In this document: in pieces, positions 41,033 to 48,962 of the stretch
Layout of the letters: each line of letters opens with the position of its first letter
Numbering within the stretch: position 1 is the stretch's first letter
Origin: Kribbella sp. CA-293567
GTDB lineage: Bacteria; Actinomycetota; Actinomycetes; Propionibacteriales; Kribbellaceae
Direction: 5' to 3'
Length of the DNA: 64,000 nt
Assembly: GCF_027627575.1 (NCBI RefSeq)
Contig: NZ_CP114065.1
Location: forward strand, 496,001-560,000
Position numbers and translations under genes: made by a program
Notes under the pieces: model-generated
What the model saw: only the letters and a program-made list of their open reading frames with translations
The model's database searches: none
What the model was told of the DNA's origin: nothing

Positions 41033-41843
41033 TGCACCGCGACTTCAGGGCGCTGTGGTTCGGGCAGTCGGTCAGCTCGGTCGGTGACCAGGTCTCGGCC
41101 TTCGTGCTGCCGACCATCGCAGTGCTGACCCTGCACGCCTCCAGCGTTCAGGTCGGTGCGTTGAGTGCGGTCGGCACGGTGGCTTACCCCTGCCTCGGAC
41201 TCTTCGCAGGTGTCCTGATGGACCGCGTCCGCCGGCGCCGGGCGATGATCGTGATCGACGCCGCCCGCCTGTTCATCTATGGAAGTCTGCCGGTGGCCGC
41301 GGCCTTGGGTGCCCTCTCGCTCGCGCACCTCTTCGTCGTCGCGGCCCTCGCCGGTGTCTGCACCGTCCTGTTCGACGTGGCGTACCAATCGCACCTGCCA
41401 TCGGTACTCCGCGGCGACAGTCTCGCCCAGGGCAACACCCGACTCGAGATGTCGGGAGCGGTTGCCAGGTTTGCGGGCCCGCCACTCGGAGGCGTGCTCC
41501 TCCAAGGTCTGGGGGTGGTGCGGAAGGAGCACGGTTTCTCTGGGGTCACCCGCTCCTGCGGCCGCTCACGATATCGGCCGCGCTCCGGAACTTCGGGATG
41601 AACGCAGCGCGCGCGGTACTGATCGTCTTCGTGTACCGCGGGTTGCAGTTGTCGCCAGGCGTTGCGGGGTTGATGTTCACAGCCGGTGCCGTCGCTGCAT
41701 TCCTGGGAGCGGTCCTCTGTCAGCGGCTCGTCGCTCGACTAGGAGTTGGCCGCACGCTCCTGTTGACCGCGACAGAAGGGCTCGTCTGGTTGCTGGTTCC
41801 ACTGACGCTGCTGGGCGCCTCCGTGCCGATCCTGCGTCACTGA
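41032..41843 (+). pseudogene. Decayed MFS transporter
   Basis: The GTG at 41032 starts FRALWFGQSVSSVGDQVSAF, a typical MFS_3 transporter N-terminus of about five helices. After GPPLGGVLLQGLGVV the expected next helix and linker (about 50 aa) are missing. Near 41536 one base is lost, and the reading frame moves to HPLLRPLTISAALRNFGMNA and then helices up to WLLVPLTLLGASVPILRH, where it stops about 120 residues short. So there is an internal deletion, a frameshift and a C-terminal truncation. It is joined to the pirin gene by a TAGTG overlap. Confidence 0.85.
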
Positions 41844-41846
41844 GTC

Positions 41847-41882
41847 AGCTCACCAGGCCAGCGATTCGCCGCCTGGTGAGCT
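41847..41882. terminator. Terminator between decayed MFS and chitinase genes
   Basis: AGCTCACCAGGC (41847-41858) pairs perfectly with GCCTGGTGAGCT (41871-41882) over a 12-base loop. It is placed to stop transcription from both convergent sides. Confidence 0.75.
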
Positions 41883-41915
41883 TTCCGGACAGGTTGTCGA
41901 CTCAGTAGCGGGGTG

Positions 41916-43262
41916 TCAGCGGCCTTGGAGGGACTTGACGTTGTCGCCGAAGGTCCAGTTCTTGGAGCCGTCCCAGTTGATCGACCAGGTCATCAGGCCC
42001 TTGAGTTGGCCGTTGAAGCTGTTCCAGGACTGGGCGACGAGGGCCGGGGACATGTGGCCGCCGCCGGCGCCGACCTGGGCGGGGAGGCCCGGGACCTGCT
42101 TGTCGTACGGGACGCGGATCGTGACGCCCTGGATGACGAGGCCGTTGTTGAGGCAGGTGGTCTGGGCGACGAAGCCCTGCACCGTGCCGGCGGCGTACGA
42201 GTCGCCGGCGCAGCCGTACATGCTGCCGTTGTAGTACTGCATGTTCAGCCACCAGAGCCGGCCGTTGTCGGCGTACTTCTTGATGATCGGGAGGTAGGAA
42301 CCCCAGATCGAGCCGTAGGTGACGCTGCCGCCGGTGACGTAGGCGGTCTCGGGCGCCATCGTCAGGCCGAAGTTCGACGGCATCTGGGCCAGCACGCCGT
42401 CGATGATCCGGATCAGGTTGGCCTGCGAGGCGGACAGCTGATTGATGTTGCCGCTGCCGGTCAGGCCGGTCTCGATGTCGATGTCGATGCCGTCGAAGTT
42501 GTACTTCTTGAGCAGCGGTACGACGGTCGCCACGAACCGGTCGGCGACGGTGGACGAGCTGAGGTCGATGCCGGCGGTGGCGCCGCCGATCGACAGCAGG
42601 ATGGTCTGTCCGGCCGCTTTCGCCTGGCACATCTCAGCCGGGGTCGCGACCTTCACCGTCGAGTCCATCCCGTCCTCCCACAGCACCGTGCCGTCGGAGA
42701 GGATCACCGGGAACGCCGCGTTGATGACGTTGTAGCCGTGCTGCCCGATCCGCGGGTCGGTGATCGGGGTCCAGCCGAACGGCGGGTGGACGCCGTTGGA
42801 GGCGCCGTCCCAGTTCTCCCAGTAGCCGTGCAGGACCTTGCCGGCCGGCCGTGACTTCACCGGACAGGTCGTCGACCCGGGCGGAGTGGTCGGCGGCGTG
42901 GTCGGGGGAGTAGTGGGTGGGGTGGTCGGAGGGGTCGTGGGTGGTGTCGTAGGCGGCGTCGTCGGGGGAGTGGTCGGCGGCGTACCGTCGCAGGCGCCGA
43001 GGTCGAGCCACAGCGACGGGACGGCGGCCGGGTTCCAGCCGGCCCCGGGATGCGCGGTGTGCGCGGACCGGGCTTCGTACGATCGGTTCTGGTAGGTCAC
43101 CTTCGCGCCGACGGCATACGTGACTCCCTCCGCCCACGCGGGCGCGGTACACGCCGCCTGTACTGCGGACTGGCCGGCCTGAGCCGCCACCACCCCTGCC
43201 GAGGCGAGCAGCATCCCAGTTGCGATGGCACTCGCGAGCACACTGCCGACCCGTCGGTTCAT
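41916..43262 (-). CDS. Secreted GH18 chitinase with carbohydrate-binding module
   Basis: A 448-aa exported chitinase. It has a signal peptide (about 1-33), a CBM5/12-type chitin-binding module (AWAEGVTYAVGAKVTYQNRS, then WNPAAVPSLWLDLGAC), a threonine-proline linker of nine TTPP-like units, then the GH18 barrel with the DxxDxDxE motif read as FDGIDIDIETG (catalytic Glu) and the final LMTWSINWD. The ATG at 43262 has GGGAG five bases upstream. A perfect palindrome directly upstream is probably the operator. Confidence 0.93.
   Translation of the reverse strand: MNRRVGSVLASAIATGMLLASAGVVAAQAGQSAVQAACTAPAWAEGVTYAVGAKVTYQNRSYEARSAHTAHPGAGWNPAAVPSLWLDLGACDGTPPTTPPTTPPTTPPTTPPTTPPTTPPTTPPTTPPGSTTCPVKSRPAGKVLHGYWENWDGASNGVHPPFGWTPITDPRIGQHGYNVINAAFPVILSDGTVLWEDGMDSTVKVATPAEMCQAKAAGQTILLSIGGATAGIDLSSSTVADRFVATVVPLLKKYNFDGIDIDIETGLTGSGNINQLSASQANLIRIIDGVLAQMPSNFGLTMAPETAYVTGGSVTYGSIWGSYLPIIKKYADNGRLWWLNMQYYNGSMYGCAGDSYAAGTVQGFVAQTTCLNNGLVIQGVTIRVPYDKQVPGLPAQVGAGGGHMSPALVAQSWNSFNGQLKGLMTWSINWDGSKNWTFGDNVKSLQGR
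42879..42983 (-). repeat. 12-bp coding repeat for the chitinase TTPP linker
   Basis: Nine tandem copies of a degenerate 12-bp unit (minus-strand ACNCCNCCNACN) encode the linker. Third positions vary between copies, so the repeat is kept at protein rather than DNA level. Confidence 0.8.
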
Positions 43263-43274
43263 GGCCACTCCCAT

Positions 43275-43301
43275 CAGATACGTAACGACCTTACGTATCT
43301 G
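43275..43301. promoter_or_regulatory. Palindromic operator of the chitinase gene
   Basis: CAGATACGTAA (43275-43285) and TTACGTATCTG (43291-43301) are perfect 11-bp arms around CGACC, only 12 bases upstream of the ATG. A bound repressor here would block transcript initiation or early elongation. The regulator is not encoded next door. Confidence 0.7.
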
Positions 43302-43376
43302 TCACGGTAGGCCCTGTGCTCCCTCCCCGCCACGACATGTCGGAAACCCGCCACGGCGTCTTCGGAAGGTCGGCTC

Positions 43377-43853
43377 CTAGGCGTACTGGTTGCGCCAGGA
43401 GGGCTGCACGCGGCCGGTCACCGTGCCGGTGGGCTTCCGCAGGCAGAACTGGATCTCCATTCGCACGATCCGGCGCTGGGAAGTCCAGCCGTGCATGGCG
43501 ATCAGACCGCCGTCCCCGCAGCCGGTGTTGTCGCCTTCCCACGCGCTCCACGCGCTGACGGCCCCGTCGCCGAGGATGACCCGGCCGCGAATCATCGCGG
43601 CGAATCCGTCGCCCTGCCCGGAGCCGTCGCACTGGTCGTGCACCTCGAAGTAGTACGAGGCCCGGTGGATACTGCTGAACGTGATCGACCCGGCCCGGGC
43701 GTAGCCATAGCCACTGGGGTACGCGGTCGGATCCGTGCGGAGATACGGCACCGAAGCATCGGCGGCCGCAGTTTGGGTGCCGCTGGCAACCATCGCCGCG
43801 ACCGCCAGCAGGCCGGTGACGACCCTGACCGGCCTGGACTCGAGAACTCGCAT
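43377..43853 (-). CDS. Secreted protein of unknown function
   Basis: A 158-aa exported protein. Residues 1-33 form a signal peptide ending in TQTAAADA. The mature part (about 125 aa) has four cysteines (DQCDGSGQGD, NTGCGDGG, QFCLRKP) suggesting disulfides, and a beta-rich pattern including SAWSAWEGDNTGC. No family was recognised; lectin-like or inhibitor-like secreted proteins have similar size. The ATG at 43853 follows GGGGGAAGGG. It stands alone downstream of pepD on the same strand, with a terminator between. Confidence 0.65.
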   Translation of the reverse strand: MRVLESRPVRVVTGLLAVAAMVASGTQTAAADASVPYLRTDPTAYPSGYGYARAGSITFSSIHRASYYFEVHDQCDGSGQGDGFAAMIRGRVILGDGAVSAWSAWEGDNTGCGDGGLIAMHGWTSQRRIVRMEIQFCLRKPTGTVTGRVQPSWRNQYA

Positions 43854-44028
43854 GACAAACCCTTCCCCCGACACCCCGACGGCCGGGACCTCACGCCCGG
43901 TCCCGCCAGCATCGACGTGGTCCGTCCCGGTGATCGTGTTCTCGATCGAATCCGATCAACGAGGTACCGCGCGGAGACGAAAACGGGACTCCGGCCGCTC
44001 GGTGGGCGGTCGGAGTCCCTGTCCGGAG

Positions 44029-44070
44029 GTGCTCCGCCGCCCCCAGGAGGAGAGGGGCGGCGGAGAGCAC
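44029..44070 (-). terminator. Terminator after pepD
   Basis: GTGCTCCGCCGCCCC (from 44029) pairs with GGGGCGGCGGAGAGCAC (44054-44070) with one bulged base and a roughly 9-base loop, immediately 3' of the pepD stop codon on the minus strand. Confidence 0.7.
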
Positions 44071-44074
44071 GGGG

Positions 44075-45526
44075 TCAGCCGGTCGGGTTGCCGTTGTCGG
44101 AACCGAGCTTGGCCTTGACCGTCTGGGCTTTGCCGTCACGGGTGAAGTTGATCGTCACCTCGTCGTCCGGGCGGTGCGAACGGACCGCGGCGACCAACGC
44201 GTCCCCTGACGCGATCGCCTTGCCGTTGATCGCGGTGACCACGTCACCGCTCTGCAGGCCGGCCTTATCCGCCGCACCGCCGGACGTTACCTCGCCGATC
44301 GTCGCCCCTTGCTGGAACGCGGCCGATGACTGCGCGTTGCCGACCGTCACTCCGAGCCTCGCATGAGTGGCCTTGCCCTTGGCCACCAGCTCGTCGATGA
44401 TCGGCTTGGCCTGGTCGATCGGGATTGCGAAGCCCAGGCCGATGTTGCCGCCTTCGGATTGTCCCGATCCTCCGGCGGTCTTGATCGCGCTGTTGATTCC
44501 GACCACTTGGCCGGCGAGGTCGATCAGTGCGCCACCGGAGTTCCCCGGGTTGATGGCGGCGTCTGTCTGGACAGCCGGGAAGACTGTCGTGCTGTTCTGC
44601 TCCTGGCCGCCCGAGGTGACCGGCCGGTTGAGCGCGGAGACGATACCGCTGGTCACGGTCGCCTCCAGCCCGAACGGCGAGCCGATCGCGACGACGCCCT
44701 GGCCGACTCCGAGAGTGCCGCTCTTGCCGAGCACGGCCGGGGTCAGGTCCTTGGCGTCCGCGCGGATCACCGCGAGGTCGGTCAGTGGGTCGGTACCGAC
44801 GATGGTCGCGTTCAGCGTCCGTCCGTCGTTCAGCATCACCTGGATCTTGCCGTCGTTGGCGCCGCCGGCCACCACGTGGTTGTTGGTGACGATCAGGCCG
44901 TCCTTGCTGATCACGATGCCGGATCCGGTGCCCGCGCCCTGCGAGGTCGTGACGCCGATCTTCACCACGCTCGGCAGCACCTTGGAGGCCGCGGCCTGCA
45001 CCGAGCCGTCCGGCGCGGAGACCGGTGCCGCCTGGCCGCCGTTCAGCGGCGCGGTCACCGACGGACCCGCAGTACTGGAGTCAGTGGTGGCCGAGTAGAC
45101 GGCCGCGCTGCCGATTCCGCCCGCGGCACCGACCAGCAACGCGGTGGCTGCCACCAGAGCCAGACCGCGCCGCTTCGGCGGCTTCGGGGGCTCCGACTGG
45201 GCCGGTTGCGGGCCGAACGGCCAGTTCGGGCCCGGCGACGCCCCCTGATGCGTCCCGGACATCCCGAACTGCCCGCCCTGTGAGTAAGCACCACCACCTG
45301 AAGGGTGCTGCCCTGGCCGCTGCTGCCCACCTTGCGGCGCGTACTGCTGCTGGGGGTGCTGGCCGTAGCCACCCATCGGCAACTGCTGCGTCCGCTCTGG
45401 TGAGCCCGAACCGAACGTCGGGGCCTGCGCGGATTGCTGCGCGGACTGGTTTCCGTACGTCGAACCCTGCGCCGGAGTGTCGTCACCGGGCTGGTTCTGC
45501 GGCTGGGGCGGCTGGTTCTCGGTCAT
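44075..45526 (-). CDS. pepD: HtrA/PepD-type membrane serine protease
   Basis: A 483-aa envelope quality-control protease. Residues 1-118 are a cytoplasmic Gln/Pro/Gly-rich region; one helix (about 122-145) anchors it; then a trypsin-like domain with catalytic His (VTNNHVVAGG), Asp (DPLTDLAVIRAD) and Ser (INPGNSGGALID), and a C-terminal PDZ domain (about 385-475, SGDVVTAINGKAIASGDALV). It resembles mycobacterial PepD, whose gene follows mprAB. Here mprAB is on the same strand 0.9 kb upstream, with a MerR-type gene and a candidate RNA between. Direct repeats at 45550-45610 suggest MprA control. Confidence 0.92.
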   Translation of the reverse strand: MTENQPPQPQNQPGDDTPAQGSTYGNQSAQQSAQAPTFGSGSPERTQQLPMGGYGQHPQQQYAPQGGQQRPGQHPSGGGAYSQGGQFGMSGTHQGASPGPNWPFGPQPAQSEPPKPPKRRGLALVAATALLVGAAGGIGSAAVYSATTDSSTAGPSVTAPLNGGQAAPVSAPDGSVQAAASKVLPSVVKIGVTTSQGAGTGSGIVISKDGLIVTNNHVVAGGANDGKIQVMLNDGRTLNATIVGTDPLTDLAVIRADAKDLTPAVLGKSGTLGVGQGVVAIGSPFGLEATVTSGIVSALNRPVTSGGQEQNSTTVFPAVQTDAAINPGNSGGALIDLAGQVVGINSAIKTAGGSGQSEGGNIGLGFAIPIDQAKPIIDELVAKGKATHARLGVTVGNAQSSAAFQQGATIGEVTSGGAADKAGLQSGDVVTAINGKAIASGDALVAAVRSHRPDDEVTINFTRDGKAQTVKAKLGSDNGNPTG

Positions 45527-45549
45527 GGGTCAACCATGGCGGCCGGACC

Positions 45550-45610
45550 TGAGAGACCGCTGAAGATCGCGTCAGAGCTACCGAAGAACTCCCTGAGGAT
45601 CCACTGAAGA
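45550..45610 (-). promoter_or_regulatory. Phased MprA-box-like repeats before pepD
   Basis: Plus-strand TGAGAG (45550) and TGAAGA (45561), then TGAGGA (45594) and TGAAGA (45605): two pairs each with an 11-base period, and the pairs are 44 bases (four turns) apart. Read on the gene strand they approximate TCTCA/TCTTCA, the MprA-box half-site as I recall it. Confidence 0.5.
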
Positions 45611-45663
45611 CCGTCTCGGGAAGTTAGCTCTGATCGGTCTGAACGAAAATCTAACCTGACCGA

Positions 45664-46000
45664 AGTAGACTTTCGGCGTCGAGGTGGCTAGTGTTCTTGA
45701 TGCCGGCCAGGCAAGTGAGCAAAGCCGGCAGCTGAACAGCAAGACCCGTACCACAGTAGGTAGAGTTGGATCGCCGAAAGAGAAGGAGAGGATTACATCA
45801 TCAGGATCGCCCGCCGTGGCTGAGGTTTCGCCGGGCGGGTACCGCAGTCCCCTCGTCGTACGGAGGTGGTTCTCGGTTACGCATTTCGCGATCCCCGCTG
45901 GGTCCGGCCATCAAGGCGGACCGCGGTAGCAGAGGCTGGCTCCGGCCAGTAGATGGTGAAGTCCAAACCCAGGGCCCCGGTGCTTAGCGCCGGGGCCCTC
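45664..46000 (+). ncRNA. Candidate structured non-coding RNA
   Basis: A 335-base stretch without a convincing gene holds many perfect helices: CTTTCGGCG/CGCCGAAAG (45670, 45772), TGCCGGC/GCCGGCA (45701, 45724), CCCGCC/GGCGGG (45810, 45834), GGTCCG/CGGACC (45901, 45917), CTGGC/GCCAG (45936, 45945), and a final AGGGCCCCGG/CCGGGGCCCT (45971, 45990) that looks like a terminator. A TAACCT box lies at 45652, without a clean -35. The final hairpin ends 15 bases before the MerR ATG, so it could also be a structured mRNA leader. No Rfam family was recognised. Confidence 0.45.
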
Positions 46001-46014
46001 GACACGGAGGTGGC

Positions 46015-46368
46015 ATGACCCCAGGCACGCTACAGATGGAGCAGAAGTTGATCGATCCGGAGAACCAGACGGCGCACTTCGACGACGAGGACTATCCCGC
46101 CTTCACGATGGGCCGCGCCGCCGAGATGCTCGGTACCACCCCAGGTTTCCTGCGGAGCCTGGACGAAGCCAAGCTGATCACCCCGCAGCGGTCCGAAGGC
46201 GGCCATCGCCGCTACTCCCGCTACCAGCTCCGGCTGGCCGCGCGAGCGCGTGAACTGGTGGACAACGGCACGGCCCTCGAAGCGGCCTGCCGGATCATCA
46301 TCCTCGAGGACCAGTTGGCCGAAGCACTGCGGATCAATTCGGAGCTGCGCAGCGACGAGACCAACTGA
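46015..46368 (+). CDS. Small MerR-type DNA-binding protein
   Basis: A 117-aa protein: a MerR-like winged helix (about 25-75, PAFTMGRAAEMLGTTPGFLR, then SEGGHRRYSRYQLRLAARAR) followed by a short helix (ACRIIILEDQLAEALRINSE) and no effector domain. Proteins of this size are common in actinobacteria with unknown targets. The ATG at 46015 has CGGAGG upstream; the candidate RNA ends just before it. It is inserted in the opposite orientation between mprB and pepD. Confidence 0.85.
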   Translation: MTPGTLQMEQKLIDPENQTAHFDDEDYPAFTMGRAAEMLGTTPGFLRSLDEAKLITPQRSEGGHRRYSRYQLRLAARARELVDNGTALEAACRIIILEDQLAEALRINSELRSDETN

Positions 46369-46397
46369 CCGCTTGCCGATCAAGCGGCCGCGGCAGG

Positions 46398-48173
46398 TCA
46401 GCGGGACTGCGTGGCCGCGTGCGGCAGCCAGAGCGTGAACTGCGCGCCGCCCTCGGGGGCGTTGCGGGCGTAGATCATGCCGCCGTGCTGCTCCGCCGCA
46501 TGTTTCACGATCGCCAGCCCCAGTCCGGATCCCGGCCGGCTGCGCGCCTCGCTCGAGCGGTAGAACCGCTCGAAGACGTGTGGCAGGTCCGCCTCGGCGA
46601 TCCCCGGCCCGCTGTCGGTCACCGTCAGTACGCCGTCCAGCAGCCGCACGGTGACCCGCCCGAGTGGCTCTCCCTCGGGCACGTGCGCCGCGGCGCCGTC
46701 CGGCATGCTGTACTTCGCCGCGTTGTCGAGCAGGTTCGTCACCGCCCGGCCGAGCAGCCGCTCGTCCCCCCAGACGGGGAACGGCGACAACTGCACGTCC
46801 CACTCGATCACCGAGGCCCGCCGGCGGACCTTGATCAGCGCGTCCTCGACCACGTTCGACATCTCGATCAGCTCGGCGTCGCGAACCTGCGGGGTGTCGC
46901 GGGCCAGCTCGGTCAGGTCGCCGATCAGGGTGGTCAGCTCGTCCATCTGGGCCCGGACGTCGTCGAGCAGTTGCTGCCGGTCCTCCGGCCGCAGCCCGCC
47001 GCGTTTGTCGGCCTGCGCGAGCAGATCCAGGTTGGTGCGGATGCTGGTCAACGGTGTCCGCAACTCGTGCCCGGCGTCGCCGACCAGCCGGCGCTGCCGA
47101 TCCTGTGACCGCGCCAGGGCGGCCAGCATCGCGTTGAACGCCACCGCCAGCCGGGTGATCTCGTCCGAGCCCGTCACCGGGATCGGCTTCAGATCCTCGG
47201 TCCGGGCGATGTGTTCTGCTGCTCCGGTCAACCGCGCCAGCGGCCGGAGCCCGGACTGCGCGATCGCGTTGCCGGCCAGCGCCGCGCCGATGACTCCCAG
47301 CAGGCCGATCGCCCACAGCACGATCCCGAGGTTGTGCAGCGTCCGGTCGATCGGTTTGAGCGACTGCGCGACCACCAGGGCGGCGGGGATCGTCGAGACC
47401 GTGTCACCGCAGAACTTGCCGTCGTCCCGCGGACAGAAGTTGGTCTGCACCGCGACCACCCGGTAGTGCGACCGGTTGGGCACGCCGACCGTCTCGATGC
47501 TGATGCCGTCGGGCGCCTGACCGCGAGCGACTGCCAGCTCGGTGGCGCCCATCGGTGGCAGCGGGCTCTCCTTGGCGCCGAGCTTCTCGCCGGACTCCAG
47601 GTAGACGCCGATCTGGATGTCGCTGAGTCCGAGGGCCTCGGACGGCACGTCCCGCAGGTTGACGTAGTTCGTCAGCACCTTGTTGTTCGCGGCCTGTACC
47701 GCGCGGTCCTGCAGGCTGTCGTCGAGGTTGCGGTACATCTGCTGCCGCACGGTCACGTACGCGCCGATGCTGACGAACGCCACGGCCAGGCCGACGGCGA
47801 CGGCGGCGAGCAGGGTCACCCGGGCGTGCAGACTCAGCTGGTGGAGCTTGTCCTGCCACCAGTCCTGGGTCCGCTCAGCGGTCGCGGTGACCCGGTTCCC
47901 GTTCGCCGGCTGCGAAGTGCCTGGCTGCGGGGTGCCTGGCTGGTGCGTGCCTGGCTGGGGAGTGCCCGGCCGCGGAGCGCTCGATCGGGGAATGCCCGAC
48001 GGCGGGACGCTCGGTGCGGCCGGACGGGGCGAGGCCTGCGGGGGGATCGGTGCGCCCGGGCCCGGGTCTCGCCGGGGTGCCGGGCGGTTGTGGCTCGGGC
48101 CCAGCTCGAGGGTTTCCTCGTCCGACGGACCCGTGTACCGAGGGAAGTCGCCGGGTGGGGGTTGCGTGGTCAC
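46398..48173 (-). CDS. mprB: MprB-type sensor histidine kinase
   Basis: A 591-aa envelope-stress sensor. Residues 1-115 are an unusual cytoplasmic Pro-rich extension. They are followed by TM1 (about 118-140), an extracytoplasmic sensor with two cysteines (about 143-260), TM2, a HAMP domain, the HisKA H-box [18 protein letters not shown], and HATPase motifs [25 protein letters not shown] and [10 protein letters not shown]. It autophosphorylates and passes phosphate to the MprA-type regulator, whose stop overlaps its GTG by 4 bases. Mycobacterial MprB lacks the N-terminal extension. Confidence 0.9.
   Translation of the reverse strand: MTTQPPPGDFPRYTGPSDEETLELGPSHNRPAPRRDPGPGAPIPPQASPRPAAPSVPPSGIPRSSAPRPGTPQPGTHQPGTPQPGTSQPANGNRVTATAERTQDWWQDKLHQLSLHARVTLLAAVAVGLAVAFVSIGAYVTVRQQMYRNLDDSLQDRAVQAANNKVLTNYVNLRDVPSEALGLSDIQIGVYLESGEKLGAKESPLPPMGATELAVARGQAPDGISIETVGVPNRSHYRVVAVQTNFCPRDDGKFCGDTVSTIPAALVVAQSLKPIDRTLHNLGIVLWAIGLLGVIGAALAGNAIAQSGLRPLARLTGAAEHIARTEDLKPIPVTGSDEITRLAVAFNAMLAALARSQDRQRRLVGDAGHELRTPLTSIRTNLDLLAQADKRGGLRPEDRQQLLDDVRAQMDELTTLIGDLTELARDTPQVRDAELIEMSNVVEDALIKVRRRASVIEWDVQLSPFPVWGDERLLGRAVTNLLDNAAKYSMPDGAAAHVPEGEPLGRVTVRLLDGVLTVTDSGPGIAEADLPHVFERFYRSSEARSRPGSGLGLAIVKHAAEQHGGMIYARNAPEGGAQFTLWLPHAATQSR
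47914..47976 (-). repeat. 15-bp coding repeat in mprB
   Basis: Four tandem copies of a 15-bp unit beginning GTGCCTGGCTG (plus-strand starts 47917, 47932, 47947, 47962) encode the pentapeptide series [20 protein letters not shown] in the kinase N-terminal extension. The near identity of the DNA copies suggests recent slippage expansion. Confidence 0.8.
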
Positions 48174-48862
48174 GGCGGGGTGTCCCTGAGGACATAGCCG
48201 ATTCCGCGGACGGTGTGGATCAGGCGGGGCAGCCCGTCGACCTCGGTCTTGCGGCGGAGGTAGCCGATGTAGACCTCGAGCGAGTTCGCCGTGGTCGGGA
48301 AGTCGTAGCCCCAGACGGCGTCCAGGATCACCGCGCGCTCGAGCACCCGGCGGGGGTTGCGGATCAGCAGCTCCAGCAGCGAGAACTCGGTCCTGGTCAA
48401 CGGGATCGGCGTCGTACCGCGGTGCACCTCGTGGGCGTCCACGTCGACCACCAGATCGGCGTACTGGAGGACCTCGCCGCGGGTGCCGCCCTCGCCCGGC
48501 GTCGTACTGCGGCGGAGCAGCGCGCGCAGACGGGCCAGCAGCTCCTCCAGCGCGAACGGCTTGGTCAGGTAGTCGTCACCGCCGGCGTCCAGGCCGTCGA
48601 CCCGGTCGGCGACGGCGTCCCGCGCGGTCAGCACCAGGATCGGCACGTTGTTGCCCGCGGCACGCAACGCCTTGGTGGTCTCCAGCCCGTCCAGCCGGGG
48701 CATCATCACGTCCATCACGACCACGTCGGGATCGACGTTGCCGATCACCGCGAGCGCCTCGGCGCCGTCCGAGGCGGTCACCACCTCGAAGTCGTTGAAC
48801 TCCAGCGAACGGCGCAACGAGTCCCGGACCGCCCGGTCGTCGTCCACCACCAGTACCCGCAT
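48170..48862 (-). CDS. mprA: MprA-type response regulator
   Basis: A 230-aa OmpR-family regulator, the length of mycobacterial MprA. The receiver domain shows the acidic pocket ([11 protein letters not shown]), phospho-acceptor Asp in [13 protein letters not shown], and TAR/KPF switch residues. The winged helix (about 135-228) ends with the recognition region [15 protein letters not shown] and [13 protein letters not shown] 48862 has GGGAG six bases upstream; a GTG at 48883 is less likely. It overlaps mprB (GTGA). TGAGAA direct repeats upstream suggest autoregulation. Confidence 0.92.
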   Translation of the reverse strand: MRVLVVDDDRAVRDSLRRSLEFNDFEVVTASDGAEALAVIGNVDPDVVVMDVMMPRLDGLETTKALRAAGNNVPILVLTARDAVADRVDGLDAGGDDYLTKPFALEELLARLRALLRRSTTPGEGGTRGEVLQYADLVVDVDAHEVHRGTTPIPLTRTEFSLLELLIRNPRRVLERAVILDAVWGYDFPTTANSLEVYIGYLRRKTEVDGLPRLIHTVRGIGYVLRDTPP

Positions 48863-48937
48863 CTCGCGCTCCCGCTCGCCCACAGTCGTCCAGTGGAGCC
48901 CGAACGAGCTCCGCCATCCGACGATAGGCGTTCTGTT

Positions 48938-48954
48938 TGAGAATCCGCTGAGAA
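48938..48954 (-). promoter_or_regulatory. MprA-box-like direct repeat before mprA
   Basis: Plus-strand TGAGAA at 48938-48943 and 48949-48954 (minus-strand TTCTCA twice) with an 11-base period, 76 bases upstream of the mprA ATG. Spacing and sequence match the sites before pepD. Confidence 0.6.
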
Positions 48955-48962
48955 CCCGCTGA

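Noticed and set aside
41032..41843. MFS fragments as two separate small membrane-protein genes
   Set aside because: Together they follow the helix order of a single MFS_3 transporter across a one-base frameshift and a deletion, so they are parts of one decayed gene.
42879..42983. Regular short repeats that might suggest a CRISPR array
   Set aside because: The 12-bp units are contiguous, have no spacers and encode the TTPP linker in frame.
45684..45929. Possible 81-aa gene within the candidate RNA
   Set aside because: It has no ribosome site or recognisable domain, and its sequence is better explained by paired helices.
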